Shown here: positions 46,322 to 55,713 of the stretch, in pieces
How positions within the stretch are numbered: position 1 is the first letter of the stretch
Layout of the letters: each line of letters opens with the position of its first letter
Origin: Photobacterium halotolerans DSM 18316
GTDB taxonomy: Bacteria; Pseudomonadota; Gammaproteobacteria; Enterobacterales; Vibrionaceae
Length of the DNA stretch: 64,000 nt
Assembly (NCBI RefSeq): GCF_000425165.1
Contig: NZ_AULG01000026.1
Span: 16,335-80,334 of the forward strand
Direction: 5' to 3'
Translations under genes and position numbers: made by a program
Notes under the pieces: model-generated
The model's input: the letters and a program-made list of their open reading frames with translations, nothing else
What the model was told of the DNA's origin: nothing
Database searches by the model: none

Positions 46322-46348
46322 AAGGCCAGCCTCAGCGCTGGCCTTTTT
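46322..46348 (+). terminator. Terminator after the Hsp20 gene
   Basis: AAGGCCAGC (46322-46330) and GCTGGCCTT (46337-46345) form a perfect 9-bp stem with a 6-base loop, then T. Confidence 0.9.
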
Positions 46349-46388
46349 AATGGGAGTCAGAAACTGTGCTCGGTTCAACCGCGCGTTA

Positions 46389-46404
46389 TGTTTCACGTGA
46401 AACA
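46389..46404. promoter_or_regulatory. parS site, perfect palindrome
   Basis: TGTTTCACGTGAAACA, exact match to the bacterial parS consensus; intergenic, 41 bases after the Hsp20 terminator. Confidence 0.92.
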
Positions 46405-46425
46405 CAGGCGGTATCCCACGATGAA

Positions 46426-46441
46426 GGTTTCACGTGAAACA
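46426..46441. promoter_or_regulatory. parS site
   Basis: GGTTTCACGTGAAACA, one base off at the first position; its centre is 37 bases from that of the previous parS site. Confidence 0.88.
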
Positions 46442-46508
46442 ACACTGTAGTGACGCTTTGGTTTGGATTATCTTCTTCAAGCGATGAACAATTTTCAAGG
46501 AAGAAAGC

Positions 46509-47096
46509 GTGAGCCGGGGTATCAAACCACAACCAATAACGATGAAGCGTCAGCGCGTCGGTGCAGCGTATCTGCAGCAGTTGCTGCCAGCGGATAAGCC
46601 CGACGGATTGTCTCTTATTGCTGCTACGCCCCGTCATGAACGCTTCGTTTTCGAATTAAAGAAAGCCGCAGAACGAGAGGCCGTCACCCAGGTCTTTGGT
46701 TGGGATGAAGCGTTGCAGTACCAATTGCATCTGGCTGAGTGGCTGGATTGTAAACCTTTGTTGATTCTGATGGACGGCATACCGATTGGCAGTGTGTTGC
46801 TGGAAACGATGGAGCCGGAGTTTCATCCGACTGCGGAACAAAACAGTGCCAAATTACCGCACAGTTACTTCAGCCGCTTCTTTCTTTTACCGCAATGGCA
46901 GGGACGGGGGATTGGCAGTGCGGTGCTACGCGCAGTGATTGCCTGGTCTGACAAAGCACATCGATCTTGTTGCTTAACGTATTTACAAGGGAATCCAGTG
47001 AGCGGATCATATCGGCGGTTCGGATTTGAAACGATCACTGAAGATTCTCAGTTTGTCACCATGGTTTACCATCCGAATACAAAGACAATCCTCTGA
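46509..47096 (+). CDS. GNAT-family N-acetyltransferase
   Basis: A 195-residue protein with a GNAT fold. The acetyl-CoA loop reads LLPQWQGRGIGSAVLRAVI near residue 121, and the C-terminus has GSYRRFGFE. The GTG start at 46509 has AAGGAAG at 46497-46503. The substrate is unknown. It lies directly downstream of the two parS sites at 46389 and 46426, so its promoter region would be covered by spreading ParB; this is inference. Confidence 0.85.
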   Translation: MSRGIKPQPITMKRQRVGAAYLQQLLPADKPDGLSLIAATPRHERFVFELKKAAEREAVTQVFGWDEALQYQLHLAEWLDCKPLLILMDGIPIGSVLLETMEPEFHPTAEQNSAKLPHSYFSRFFLLPQWQGRGIGSAVLRAVIAWSDKAHRSCCLTYLQGNPVSGSYRRFGFETITEDSQFVTMVYHPNTKTIL

Positions 47097-47216
47097 GTCA
47101 CCTGTATCTGCGACATAAATTGTGCTGCTTGCAGACGACTCTGTCTGGGTTCAGATGAACAAACAGGGCAGTGCATGCCCTGTGATTGTCTTTCAAAGAT
47201 GTGTTCAGTGACACTG

Positions 47217-48467
47217 TTAGCCTTGCTGATAAGCTTTTGCGATTTCTTCGGCAATGATAGCAATGCCGCGCTGCATCTTTTCATCTTCCTGCACATAGTT
47301 CATGCGCAAACATTCATGGCCGTGTTGCCAGTCTTGATCCAAGCCAATGAAAAAATATTCACCGGGCACTATCAATACGCCTCGTGCTTTCAGGCGTCGG
47401 TACAGTTCCATGGTGGTGATAGGCAGCTCTTTAAACCACAGCCAAAGGAACATGGCACCTTCCGGTTTATGGATCCGAAAACGCGGGTCTGGAATGGCTT
47501 GCTGCAGCCACTGTACCGCCTGCTGCGATTTTTTGTGATAGTAAGGTTTGATGACCGTTTCGCTCAAACGCAATAAGTCGCCTTGCTCAATCATCTTGCT
47601 GGCAATGGCAGGGCCGACACTGCCCGGCGCCAGGCTGAGCACACCGTTCATATTGGCCAGCGCTGTGGTGATCTCCTCACTGGCAATGACGATGCCGCAA
47701 CGCACGCCGGGTAACCCCAGTTTAGAGAGGCTCATGCACAGGATAGTGTTGCGGTTCCAAAAGGGGGTGACGTCTTCAAAAATGATGTCAGGGAACGGCA
47801 TGCCATAAGCATTATCTATGATTAATGGAATGTTGTGCTGCTGGGCGAGCTGATCCAAATGACGGATTTCTTCATCGGTCAGGACATTGCCGGTCGGGTT
47901 GGTCGGCCGCGACGCGCAGATAGCGCCCACACTGTCATCCAGGGTCAGGGCGTTGAAATCGACGTTGTACTTGAACAGGCCATTATCCAGTAAGCTAATC
48001 TCCGGTTTATAGGAGATAAACATATCCGGACTGACGCCGGCATCACCGTAGCCGATATATTCTGGTGCCAGAGGTAGCAGGATTTTCTTGTGGCGGCCAT
48101 CGGGAAACTCGCCAGCCAGCAGGTTGAATAAACTGAAGAAGGCGCTTTGGCTACCGTTGGTCAGGCTGATGTTTTTGCTGCTGATGTCCCAGCCGTAACG
48201 CTCACTCAGCAGGGCGGCCAGCGCGTTAATAAAGGTGTTTTTCCCTTGCGGCCCATCATAGTTTGTCATGGCCGCTGTCAGCTCGCCGCTTTGATTCAGA
48301 CTGTTATTGAGCTGGGTAAAGTACTCCACCATAGCAGGTATCTGTGCCGGGTTACCGCCGCCTAGCATAATGGCTTCCGGATTGCGCAGGCCATCATTCA
48401 AATCATCCATTAATTGGGTAATGCCTGAGTAGCGGGCAAACTTGTTACCGAATGTAGAAAACTCCAT
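47217..48467 (-). CDS. avtA: Valine--pyruvate aminotransferase
   Basis: A 416-residue fold-type I PLP aminotransferase, co-linear with E. coli AvtA (417). It starts with the family's SGITQLMDDLNDGLRNP and GGGNPAQIP. SRPTNPTGNV is present, and the PLP lysine is in MSLSKLGLPGVRCG near residue 248. It exchanges valine or alanine with keto acids, complementing the ilv pathway encoded at the left of the window. It is monocistronic by position. Confidence 0.95.
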   Translation of the reverse strand: MEFSTFGNKFARYSGITQLMDDLNDGLRNPEAIMLGGGNPAQIPAMVEYFTQLNNSLNQSGELTAAMTNYDGPQGKNTFINALAALLSERYGWDISSKNISLTNGSQSAFFSLFNLLAGEFPDGRHKKILLPLAPEYIGYGDAGVSPDMFISYKPEISLLDNGLFKYNVDFNALTLDDSVGAICASRPTNPTGNVLTDEEIRHLDQLAQQHNIPLIIDNAYGMPFPDIIFEDVTPFWNRNTILCMSLSKLGLPGVRCGIVIASEEITTALANMNGVLSLAPGSVGPAIASKMIEQGDLLRLSETVIKPYYHKKSQQAVQWLQQAIPDPRFRIHKPEGAMFLWLWFKELPITTMELYRRLKARGVLIVPGEYFFIGLDQDWQHGHECLRMNYVQEDEKMQRGIAIIAEEIAKAYQQG

Positions 48468-48590
48468 CTTGCTTCGACCTCAGTGTGTGTCTTGTTGTGA
48501 TTTTTGGTGGGTGAGCCAGACAACATACAACAATGATACATACAGTGAAAGTGGCTTTGGTCACCGCAGCCCAACATAGTGTTCATCATA

Positions 48591-48606
48591 GGTTCCACGT
48601 GAAACA
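48591..48606. promoter_or_regulatory. parS site upstream of avtA
   Basis: GGTTCCACGTGAAACA, one base off the form TGTTCCACGTGAAACA, 124 bases upstream of the avtA start. Confidence 0.88.
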
Positions 48607-48935
48607 CAGACGTAAATCAGGCGTGTCACCTTAAGTTTAGATGAAGCTATCCGGTGAACCGCTGTGGTGGTGGCACGGCCCTCAATAGTTCGAGATGGGA
48701 GGGTGATGAGTCGTGCAGCGATGAGTGCGATGCTGAATATTTCGGTGTGTTGATCCCGCGGTTGGTGCTTGCATAATGGGCTGGGTGTTGTAACCTTTAG
48801 TGGCGCTGCCTGCGCCTCCTGCTCGCGGAAAGGATAGTATCCAGGGTCACTGGCTTTGCTGTAACACAGCCGACAACGTATTTCTGCCTTCTCTTCTGTC
48901 AGGCGAGCACAGGAGTTAAAGAGAATGGAGAAATC
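48607..48935. other. Intergenic region upstream of the DUF1835 gene
   Basis: No coding frame with a ribosome site is visible. A TTGCAT near 48770 with TAACCT 16 bases on is a weak promoter guess for the DUF1835 gene. I see no hairpin with a T run and no repeat apart from the parS site next to it. Confidence 0.5.
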
Positions 48936-50231
48936 ATGAATTCAGACAATGCGTTTTCGTTCAACCCGTTTTCGTTCAACCTAAGCTATCTCAAATCCCA
49001 GGCTAAGCATCGCCTGAAAGCGATACGCCACGGCGATCACCATGCCTTGCAATCCGTTCAGCAGTTACATCCGAAACAGGCACAGCTCAATCCGGACAAT
49101 ATCAAACTGGCAGATATCCAATTCGTGATGGCCAGGGAGTGTGGGCTGCCCAGCTGGAGCCGCTTGAAACACCATGCTGAAATGCTTGAGCATCACAAAC
49201 AGCAAATAGCGCAGGGTAGTGAAGCGCTGGATAAGGATCTCGCCACATTACACATTCGCTGCGGTCATGATATTGCGCAGCGCTTAGAGCAGGCGGGCTT
49301 TCATGGCGACTTCCTGCCTTTTATCGATCCCTACTGCATGGGCCCGCTCAGCGCAGCGCCCGATTTCGAATGGCAACGTGCTGAATACATCCGGCAGTAT
49401 TTACTGAGTGAGATCGGCGATCCGCGCACGACGGATGACATCCTGACTGAGACGGCGGATAAGCTAGCGCAGCTCGCACAACCTGATTATCACCGGCTGG
49501 TATTCTGGGTGGAGCATGATAATTACGATCAACTTATGCTGATACGCCTGCTGACGCATCTGGCGACACTGCCGGGTGTGGCTGGCCGTCAGCTTGAGAT
49601 CATTGAAGTAAATCATTTTCCGGCTAACACCCGTTTCATCGGGCTGGGCCAGTTACCCGCCGAAGGGCTGAGATCGCTCTGGCAGCACAGACGGCCTGTC
49701 GATGCCATTACCTTGGAGAGAGCAGGATTGCTGTGGCAGGGATTCTGTTCCCCTGATCCTGCGGCGCTGCTTGCCTTGCTCGATGCCTCCTGGCTGAGCC
49801 AGTTCGAAAACATGGCGCAGGTGATACGTCGTCATTTGCAGGAGCTGCCGCATCAGCAATCCGGCTTAAGCCTGACTCAGTCGTTGGCATTGTCTGTGTT
49901 GTCGGCATCGGGCACGATGGCGGTTGCCGATCTGTTTCGTGGCTATCAAGCGCTGGAGCCGTTACCCTTTTTGGGCGATTTGATGTTCTGGGTATTGCTC
50001 AAGCCGTTGCTGCAAAGCCAACAGCCTTTAATCTGTCTGGAGTCATCAACCGGCTCAGCTTCCTGGCAGGAGCTGGTTGTCAGTCTGACTGAACAGGGAA
50101 GATTATGCCTGTCACAGCAGCAAAAGATGGTGTCCAGTACGTATTGGGTCGGGGGGATAAAAGTTAGTCCTGAACAACATTGGACCTGGGATCATGTATC
50201 GCTGTCTTCATCGCATCCGATTCAGGGTTAA
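48936..50231 (+). CDS. DUF1835 domain-containing protein
   Basis: A 431-residue cytoplasmic protein of unknown function. Residues 12-80 form a helical module (LSYLKSQAKHRLKAIRHGD, DIQFVMARECGLPSWSRLKHH) of the kind seen in front of ankyrin-like and uncharacterised proteins. From about residue 103, LHIRCGHDIAQRL, GDFLPFIDPYCMGPL and LVFWVEHDNYDQLMLIRLL mark a DUF1835 domain, with a DUF3658-like C-terminal part possible. GGAG lies before the ATG. A 15-bp tandem duplication sits at codons 6-15. parS sites lie on both sides (48591, 50259). Confidence 0.85.
   Translation: MNSDNAFSFNPFSFNLSYLKSQAKHRLKAIRHGDHHALQSVQQLHPKQAQLNPDNIKLADIQFVMARECGLPSWSRLKHHAEMLEHHKQQIAQGSEALDKDLATLHIRCGHDIAQRLEQAGFHGDFLPFIDPYCMGPLSAAPDFEWQRAEYIRQYLLSEIGDPRTTDDILTETADKLAQLAQPDYHRLVFWVEHDNYDQLMLIRLLTHLATLPGVAGRQLEIIEVNHFPANTRFIGLGQLPAEGLRSLWQHRRPVDAITLERAGLLWQGFCSPDPAALLALLDASWLSQFENMAQVIRRHLQELPHQQSGLSLTQSLALSVLSASGTMAVADLFRGYQALEPLPFLGDLMFWVLLKPLLQSQQPLICLESSTGSASWQELVVSLTEQGRLCLSQQQKMVSSTYWVGGIKVSPEQHWTWDHVSLSSSHPIQG
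48952..48981 (+). repeat. Two tandem 15-bp repeats in the start of the DUF1835 gene
   Basis: CGTTTTCGTTCAACC occurs twice without a gap (48952-48966, 48967-48981). In frame it encodes FSFNP then FSFNL, so copy number can change without breaking the frame. Confidence 0.9.
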
Positions 50232-50258
50232 CCGAGCCAAGCAGACAATTTGGTTTGG

Positions 50259-50274
50259 TGTTTCACGTGAAACA
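50259..50274. promoter_or_regulatory. parS site, perfect palindrome
   Basis: TGTTTCACGTGAAACA, exact consensus, 28 bases after the DUF1835 stop. It is the parS site farthest from oriC found here, about 21.6 kb away. Confidence 0.92.
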
Positions 50275-50367
50275 CTCTGTGGCAGCAAGCCGGCTGTCAG
50301 GTGTTTGGCTCTGGCTGGCAGCTTTTGGTGCCGGGCGAGATAGGACAAGCTGGTACCAGCAGGTAAA

Positions 50368-50393
50368 ACAAAGCCCGCATCAGCGGGCTTTGT
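50368..50393. terminator. Bidirectional terminator, DUF1835 gene and glyS
   Basis: ACAAAGCCCGC (50368-50378) and GCGGGCTTTGT (50383-50393) form a perfect 11-bp stem with an ATCA loop. T-rich flanks are short on both strands. Confidence 0.82.
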
Positions 50394-50430
50394 GATCAGG
50401 CTAGATAGTCAGTGACGCTCATCAATGGCA

Positions 50431-52503
50431 TTAGTTCTGAAGCAGTGAAATATCTGCCACTTTGAGGAACTGATTACGTAGTTGGTTAAGCATTGTCAGA
50501 CGGTTCACTTTCAGGGCTTGGTCATCAGCCATTACCATGACGTTGTCGAAGAAGGCATCGACCGAATCACGCAGGGTAGCCAGCTCTGAAAGGGCTTGCT
50601 GATAGTCACCGGCAGCAAAAACAGGGGTCAGTTTAGCGGTAACCGCTTCCACGTTTTTCGCCAGGGCTTTTTCAGCGTCTTCAACCAGCAACTGGCTGTC
50701 GATTGCCGCAGGTAACTCACCGTCAAATTTCGCCAGGATATTGCCGACACGCTTATTGGCCGCAGCCAGCGATTCCGCCGCATCCAGAGAGCGGAAATGA
50801 CTGACCGCTTTGACGCGCTTATCAAAGTCAGCCGGTGAGGTCGGGCGACGGGCCAAAACGGCCTGAATCACATCAACCGTGTGGCCTTCATCCTGATACC
50901 AGGCACGGAATCGGCCCAGCATGAAATCAATCACATCGGCTTCTACGTTATGGTTCGTCAGCTTATGGCCAAACAGCTCTTTGGCTTTGGCAATCATATC
51001 GACCAGATCCAGCTGATAGCCTTTTTCTACCATGATGCGCAGGGCACCCAGCGCGGCACGGCGTAGCGCGAACGGGTCGTTGGCCCCTTTAGGGTGCTGG
51101 CCGATACCGAAGATACCTACCAGGGTGTCCATTTTGTCAGCCAGTGCAACTGCAGCCGCGACATCGGAACCCGGCAGGCTGTCGCCGGCAAAACGGGGCA
51201 TGTATTGCTCGTTGAGCGCCACGGCAACATCTTCGTGCTCACCGTCCAGCCGCGCATAGTGCATGCCCATTACGCCCTGAGTATCGGTAAACTCGAAGAC
51301 CATGGATGTCATCAGATCGCACTTCGACAGCAGGCCAGCACGCTCTGCGTGCTCAACATCGGCACCAATTTGCTGAGCGATGTAACCGGACATCGCGGTA
51401 ATACGATCTGTCTTGTCACGCAGGGTGCCCAGCTGTTTCTGGAACAGCACGCTGTCCAGCTCGTGCAGGCGATCAACCAGCGGGCGCTTACGGTCGGTGT
51501 TAAAGAAGAATTCAGCATCAGCCAGACGAGGACGGACGACTTTCTCGTTGCCCTCGATAATGTGGCGCGGCTCTTTCGACACTATGTTCGACACGAAGAT
51601 GAACTTAGGCAGCAGCTTGCCCGCCGCGTCATAGACAGGGAAGTACTTCTGGTCACCTTTCATGGTGTACACCAGGGCTTCTGCCGGTACGTTCAGGAAT
51701 GCTTCTTCAAAAGAGGCGGTCAGGACAACCGGCCACTCGACCAGAGAGGTGACTTCTTCAACCAGCTCGTCTTCCAGATCGGCGGTGCCGCCAACGGCAA
51801 TGGCAGCTTCTTTGGCGCCGGCAATGATGTGCGCTTTACGAGTGTCGTAGTCAGCGATCACTTTACCGCGCTCTTCCAGGATGGCAGGGTACTGATCAGC
51901 ATGTTCAATGCTGAACTCTGCTTCACCCATAAAACGGTGGCCGCGAATGGTACGCGCCGATTCCACACCCAGAATCGTGCCTGGGATCAGCGCGTCATTG
52001 AGCAGCATGACCAGGGTTTTTACCGGACGAATAAATTGGGTCTCTTTATCGCCCCAGCGCATAGGTTTCGGGATAGGCAGTTTTGCAAGTGCCGCCGCTG
52101 CCAGTTCGCACAGCAGCTCGGTTGCGGCTTTACCTTTAACGGCTTCTTTGTACAGTAACCATTCGCCTTTGTCTGTCTGCAGGCGTTCAGCCTGCTCGAC
52201 AGTAATACCGTTACCGCGCGCCCAGCCCTGAGCGGCTTTGGTCGGGTTACCGTCAGCATCGAAAGCAACGCTGATCGCCGGACCGCGCTTTTCGACCACT
52301 TTATCGGCCTGGCCTTCCGCCAGTGCGGTGACTTTCAGAGCCAGCCGGCGTGGGGCGGCGTACCATTTGATAGAGCCAAAGGCTAATTCGGCCGCGTTCA
52401 GTTCCGCGGTAAAGTTGTCGGCAAAGGCTTCTGCCAGGGTGCGCAAGGCTTTTGGTGGCAGCTCTTCCGTACCCAGTTCAATCAGAAAATTCTTGTCAGC
52501 CAT
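50431..52503 (-). CDS. glyS: Glycyl-tRNA synthetase beta subunit
   Basis: A 690-residue subunit (E. coli 689) of the bacterial alpha2-beta2 GlyRS, with [22 protein letters not shown] at the N-terminus, a central HD-like region and the C-terminal anticodon-binding domain. It starts 9 bases after glyQ. Confidence 0.97.
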   Translation of the reverse strand: MADKNFLIELGTEELPPKALRTLAEAFADNFTAELNAAELAFGSIKWYAAPRRLALKVTALAEGQADKVVEKRGPAISVAFDADGNPTKAAQGWARGNGITVEQAERLQTDKGEWLLYKEAVKGKAATELLCELAAAALAKLPIPKPMRWGDKETQFIRPVKTLVMLLNDALIPGTILGVESARTIRGHRFMGEAEFSIEHADQYPAILEERGKVIADYDTRKAHIIAGAKEAAIAVGGTADLEDELVEEVTSLVEWPVVLTASFEEAFLNVPAEALVYTMKGDQKYFPVYDAAGKLLPKFIFVSNIVSKEPRHIIEGNEKVVRPRLADAEFFFNTDRKRPLVDRLHELDSVLFQKQLGTLRDKTDRITAMSGYIAQQIGADVEHAERAGLLSKCDLMTSMVFEFTDTQGVMGMHYARLDGEHEDVAVALNEQYMPRFAGDSLPGSDVAAAVALADKMDTLVGIFGIGQHPKGANDPFALRRAALGALRIMVEKGYQLDLVDMIAKAKELFGHKLTNHNVEADVIDFMLGRFRAWYQDEGHTVDVIQAVLARRPTSPADFDKRVKAVSHFRSLDAAESLAAANKRVGNILAKFDGELPAAIDSQLLVEDAEKALAKNVEAVTAKLTPVFAAGDYQQALSELATLRDSVDAFFDNVMVMADDQALKVNRLTMLNQLRNQFLKVADISLLQN

Positions 52504-52512
52504 GCGTGATCC

Positions 52513-53424
52513 TTACTTGTCTTTTTTACACATCGGGAAGCCAAGTGCTTCACGAGAGGCATAGTAGGCTTCAGCCACTTGCTTGGTCAGGTTACGGATG
52601 CGCAGGATATATCGCTGACGCTCAGTCACCGAGATCGCTTTACGGGCATCCAGCAGGTTGAAGGCATGGCCAGCTTTCAGAATACGCTCGTAAGCCGGCA
52701 GCGGCAGAGGCTGTTCCAGTTCAAGCAGTGACTTACATTCTTTCTCGCATTGATCAAAGAAGGTAAACAGGAAGTCGACATCAGCGTATTCAAAGTTGTA
52801 GGTCGATTGTTCTACTTCGTTCTGGTGGAAAATGTCGCCGTAGGTCACTTTACCTAAAGGTCCGTCGGTCCATACCAGATCATACACAGAATCGACGCCC
52901 TGGATGTACATGGCCAGACGCTCAATACCGTAAGTAATTTCACCGGTGACCGGCTTACATTCCAGGCCGCCGACTTGCTGGAAGTAGGTGAACTGGGTGA
53001 CTTCCATACCGTTCAGCCACACTTCCCAGCCCAGACCCCAGGCACCCAGCGTTGGGTTTTCCCAGTTGTCTTCCACGAAGCGGATGTCATGCACCTGCGT
53101 GTCTACGCCCAGCGCTTCCAGCGAACCCAGGTAGAGTTCCTGAATGTTGTCTGGCGATGGTTTGATGATCACCTGAAACTGGTAATAGTGCTGCAGACGG
53201 TTAGGGTTTTCACCGTAACGGCCGTCGGTCGGGCGGCGTGATGGCTGCACATAGGCGGCCGCAATCGGCTCCGGGCCCAGAGCACGCAGGCAGGTCATTG
53301 GATGCGAGGTACCGGCACCCACTTCCATATCCAGCGGCTGCACGATAGTACAACCTTGCTGGCCCCAGTAATCCTGAAGCGCCAGAATCATGCCCTGAAA
53401 GGTCTTGATGTCGTATTTTTGCAT
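52513..53424 (-). CDS. glyQ: Glycyl-tRNA synthetase alpha subunit
   Basis: A 303-residue class II catalytic subunit, identical in length to E. coli GlyQ. It begins [20 protein letters not shown] and contains [25 protein letters not shown]. The frame stays open to 53526 but the conserved start is at 53424. A DnaA-box-like TTATGCACA lies upstream at 53520-53528 (minus strand), possibly by chance. Confidence 0.97.
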   Translation of the reverse strand: MQKYDIKTFQGMILALQDYWGQQGCTIVQPLDMEVGAGTSHPMTCLRALGPEPIAAAYVQPSRRPTDGRYGENPNRLQHYYQFQVIIKPSPDNIQELYLGSLEALGVDTQVHDIRFVEDNWENPTLGAWGLGWEVWLNGMEVTQFTYFQQVGGLECKPVTGEITYGIERLAMYIQGVDSVYDLVWTDGPLGKVTYGDIFHQNEVEQSTYNFEYADVDFLFTFFDQCEKECKSLLELEQPLPLPAYERILKAGHAFNLLDARKAISVTERQRYILRIRNLTKQVAEAYYASREALGFPMCKKDK

Positions 53425-53699
53425 TGTCAGCTTCGCGAGATCCGTTGATATAAGTAGAAAAGATAACAATCCAGTATACCTTGGGTCGCCTTGAGGGAGT
53501 AGGGGCAGCGCACGTTTTTTGTGCATAACAGTATCGAATGTAAATTTTTGTCATCAGGCTTCCGCTATAAGCAGAAACAGGGTAAAAAATTGACAGGTTT
53601 TTGATATCTGCAGCCTCTGTTTGACTACAATGCAGCAGGATTATGCTTAGCGGAAATGGCGTTCCGCCTGGCAAACTGACAATTTATCGGGGAAAGAAC

Positions 53700-54392
53700 A
53701 TGCAACAACATCATGCAACGACATCACGTAAGTGGGTACGCGCTATCCTTTTGGCCGGTGTTACCTCTATGGTAGCTACGGGCTGTACCACAGTTAATCC
53801 CTATACGCGTGAAGATCAGACGGCAAAATCCACCAGTGGTGCACTGATTGGTGCCGTTGCTGGCGCGGCTATCGGTGTGGCCTCTTCAAGCAAAAGCGAT
53901 CGGGGTAAAGGTGCGCTGATCGGTGCGGCTTCCGGCGCGGCGCTGGGCGGCGGTGTCGGCTACTACATGGATGTGCAGGAAGCGAAACTGCGTCAGCAAC
54001 TGGAATCAACCGGCATCAGTGTGACGCGTGAAGGCGATCAGATCGTGCTGAACATGCCAAACTCGATCACTTTCGGTGTCGACCAGTCTAACCTGAGCCA
54101 GCAGGCGATGAATGCACTGCAAAACGTGGCTCTGGTGGTGAAGGAATACGATAAAACCCAGCTGAATGTTTACGGTTTTACTGACAGCACAGGGTCTGAA
54201 TCTTATAATCTGCGCTTGTCTCAGGTTCGTGCCAGTGAAGTCAGCAACTACCTGGTTCGCACGGGTGTAGCGGCGCAGCGTGTACTGGCTAAGGGCATGG
54301 GTGAAGCACATCCGGTTGCTTCCAATGCCAACGAGCAGGGGCGTGCTCAAAACCGCCGGGTGGAAATTGTATTGAGCCCGACCGCGTCTTAA
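53700..54392 (+). CDS. OmpA-family lipoprotein (YiaD type)
   Basis: A 230-residue outer-membrane lipoprotein. The signal peptide ends in a lipobox (VATGC, Cys near residue 29). A Gly-zipper segment follows (ALIGAVAGAAIGVASS and ALIGAASGAALGGGVGYYMD, residues about 47-95). The C-terminal OmpA domain carries the peptidoglycan-binding pattern (ITFGVDQSNLSQQAMNAL, GFTDSTGSESYNLRLSQVRA, RAQNRRVEI). The ATG at 53700 follows GGGGAAAG; an in-frame start at 53643 is weaker. It probably tethers the outer membrane to the cell wall. Confidence 0.92.
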   Translation: MQQHHATTSRKWVRAILLAGVTSMVATGCTTVNPYTREDQTAKSTSGALIGAVAGAAIGVASSSKSDRGKGALIGAASGAALGGGVGYYMDVQEAKLRQQLESTGISVTREGDQIVLNMPNSITFGVDQSNLSQQAMNALQNVALVVKEYDKTQLNVYGFTDSTGSESYNLRLSQVRASEVSNYLVRTGVAAQRVLAKGMGEAHPVASNANEQGRAQNRRVEIVLSPTAS

Positions 54393-54420
54393 TCACACCA
54401 ACAGCATGTGTTTGGGAAGG

Positions 54421-54446
54421 AAGGGAAGCCATTGGCTTCCCTTTTT
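54421..54446 (+). terminator. Terminator after the OmpA-type lipoprotein gene
   Basis: AAGGGAAGCC (54421-54430) and GGCTTCCCTT (54434-54443) form a 10-bp stem with a 3-base loop and then T. Confidence 0.9.
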
Positions 54447-54452
54447 CGTCAC

Positions 54453-54481
54453 TTGATCCCAGGCGCCGTTCTGGCTATCAT
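54453..54481 (+). promoter_or_regulatory. Promoter of the riboswitch-mneA transcript
   Basis: TTGATC (54453-54458), 17-base spacer, TATCAT (54476-54481). Transcription would begin just where the riboswitch sequence starts. Confidence 0.65.
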
Positions 54482-54482
54482 G

Positions 54483-54606
54483 CCAGCTCCTTTGGGGAGT
54501 AGCCTTCCGTTCTGACGGAACAATCATCAACATAATTGAAGCAAAATCTTCATGGTGATTGTGACTGACCATTACTCCGGTCAGTTTGGCGAGACCATAG
54601 GCAAAT
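54483..54606 (+). promoter_or_regulatory. yybP-ykoY-type Mn2+ riboswitch
   Basis: The two conserved aptamer loops are both present in order: TTTGGGGAGTAGCC (54491-54504) and GGCGAGACCATAGGC (54588-54602). Between them lie paired segments, for example CTTCCGTT/GACGGAA and TGACC/GGTCA. This is the yybP-ykoY pattern, known to sense Mn2+ and to sit before Mn exporters. Downstream, GGGGCG near 54623 can pair with CGCCCC at 54663-54668 close to the start codon, a possible expression platform. The next gene is a Mn exporter. Confidence 0.88.
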
Positions 54607-54679
54607 CGACATGAACCGGGGTGGGGCGTGTCTGTTTGTCTTTGGTTAAAATTATAATCCTCGCCCCAATGAGCATGTC

Positions 54680-55237
54680 ATGAGCATTTTAGCTGTTTCA
54701 ATTACCACGGTCGCCCTGGCTGAGATTGGGGATAAAACCCAGTTGCTGTCTTTGCTGCTGGCCAGCCGTTACCGTAAGCCTGTTCCTATCATTCTGGCCA
54801 TTTTCCTGGCGACCCTGGCCAACCATGCTTTGGCGGCCTGGTTGGGGATGGTCGTTGCTGATTACTTATCGCCTGAGATTTTAAAATGGGTGCTGGTCGT
54901 GAGTTTTGTGGTGATGGCGGGCTGGATTCTGATCCCGGATAAACTGGATGACGATGAAACCATTTCAAACCGCGGCCCGTTTGTTGCCAGTTTTATTGCT
55001 TTTTTTGTGGCGGAAATCGGCGATAAAACCCAGGTGGCAACCACCATGCTCGGGGCAAAATACCATGACGGTCTGATGCTGGTCGTGCTGGGCACCACTA
55101 TTGGGATGCTGCTGGCGAATGTGCCCGTTGTGCTGATCGGTAAGCTGTCTGCTGACAAAATGCCGCTGGGGTTAATCCGCAAAGTGACCGCTGCGCTGTT
55201 TGCTGTGCTGGCGCTGGGTGCTGCATTTGGCCTGTAG
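54680..55237 (+). CDS. mneA: Manganese exporter MneA (UPF0016/GDT1 family)
   Basis: A 185-residue six-span inner-membrane protein with two copies of the E-x-G-D-K-T motif (EIGDKTQLL near residue 14 and EIGDKTQVATT near 112). This duplicated layout is diagnostic of the GDT1/TMEM165 cation transporter family. The V. cholerae member exports Mn2+. The upstream Mn2+ riboswitch supports the same role here. There is no strong ribosome site before the ATG, which fits riboswitch-controlled translation. Confidence 0.93.
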   Translation: MSILAVSITTVALAEIGDKTQLLSLLLASRYRKPVPIILAIFLATLANHALAAWLGMVVADYLSPEILKWVLVVSFVVMAGWILIPDKLDDDETISNRGPFVASFIAFFVAEIGDKTQVATTMLGAKYHDGLMLVVLGTTIGMLLANVPVVLIGKLSADKMPLGLIRKVTAALFAVLALGAAFGL

Positions 55238-55284
55238 CGAGCGGGGAGCTGCGGGCGTTATGCCTGCGATTAATGAGATTGTCA

Positions 55285-55307
55285 TAAGGCAGCGCTAGGC
55301 TGCCTTA
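55285..55307. terminator. Terminator between mneA and tusA
   Basis: TAAGGCAGC (55285-55293) and GCTGCCTTA (55299-55307) form a perfect 9-bp stem with a GCTAG loop, T-rich after it on the plus strand. It lies between convergent genes. Confidence 0.75.
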
Positions 55308-55327
55308 CTTATTTCTATAACTTGTTG

Positions 55328-55576
55328 CTATGGCTTGCCTTTGCGGATCAGGTAGCGGTATGGCAGAGAGTCTGTTTCTGCTGCCAGCAGCGTATGGTCC
55401 ATAAACCGGCAAAAGCTGGGGATGTCTCTGGTTGTCGATGGATCATCGGCCAGCACTAATAATGTGTCGCCATCTGCCATCCTGCGAATAGTTTTACGCA
55501 CCATCATGACAGGTTCCGGACAACGCAGTCCCTGTGCTTCCAGATTGTGAGTGGCGGATTCAAATTTCGTGATCAT
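55328..55576 (-). CDS. tusA: Sulfur carrier protein TusA
   Basis: An 82-residue protein with the active-site motif [12 protein letters not shown] (Cys near residue 19) and [12 protein letters not shown], nearly the E. coli sequence pattern. It passes persulfide sulfur from IscS towards TusBCD for tRNA 2-thiouridine. It is a single gene. Confidence 0.96.
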   Translation of the reverse strand: MITKFESATHNLEAQGLRCPEPVMMVRKTIRRMADGDTLLVLADDPSTTRDIPSFCRFMDHTLLAAETDSLPYRYLIRKGKP

Positions 55577-55713
55577 AGTGAAGCCATATCGTAAATGAGA
55601 GCCAGATCATACTCACGGATAATAAACAATCAACCGGGGGTTGGCAAAGGTAACAATTATGTGTAACTTAGTTAACAACTTGTTAACCAATTTGTCATCG
55701 CAGGGAGGCGGAG

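Noticed and set aside
53520..53528. TTATGCACA DnaA-box-like site upstream of glyQ
   Set aside because: About two TTATNCACA matches are expected by chance in 64 kb; there is no clustering here.
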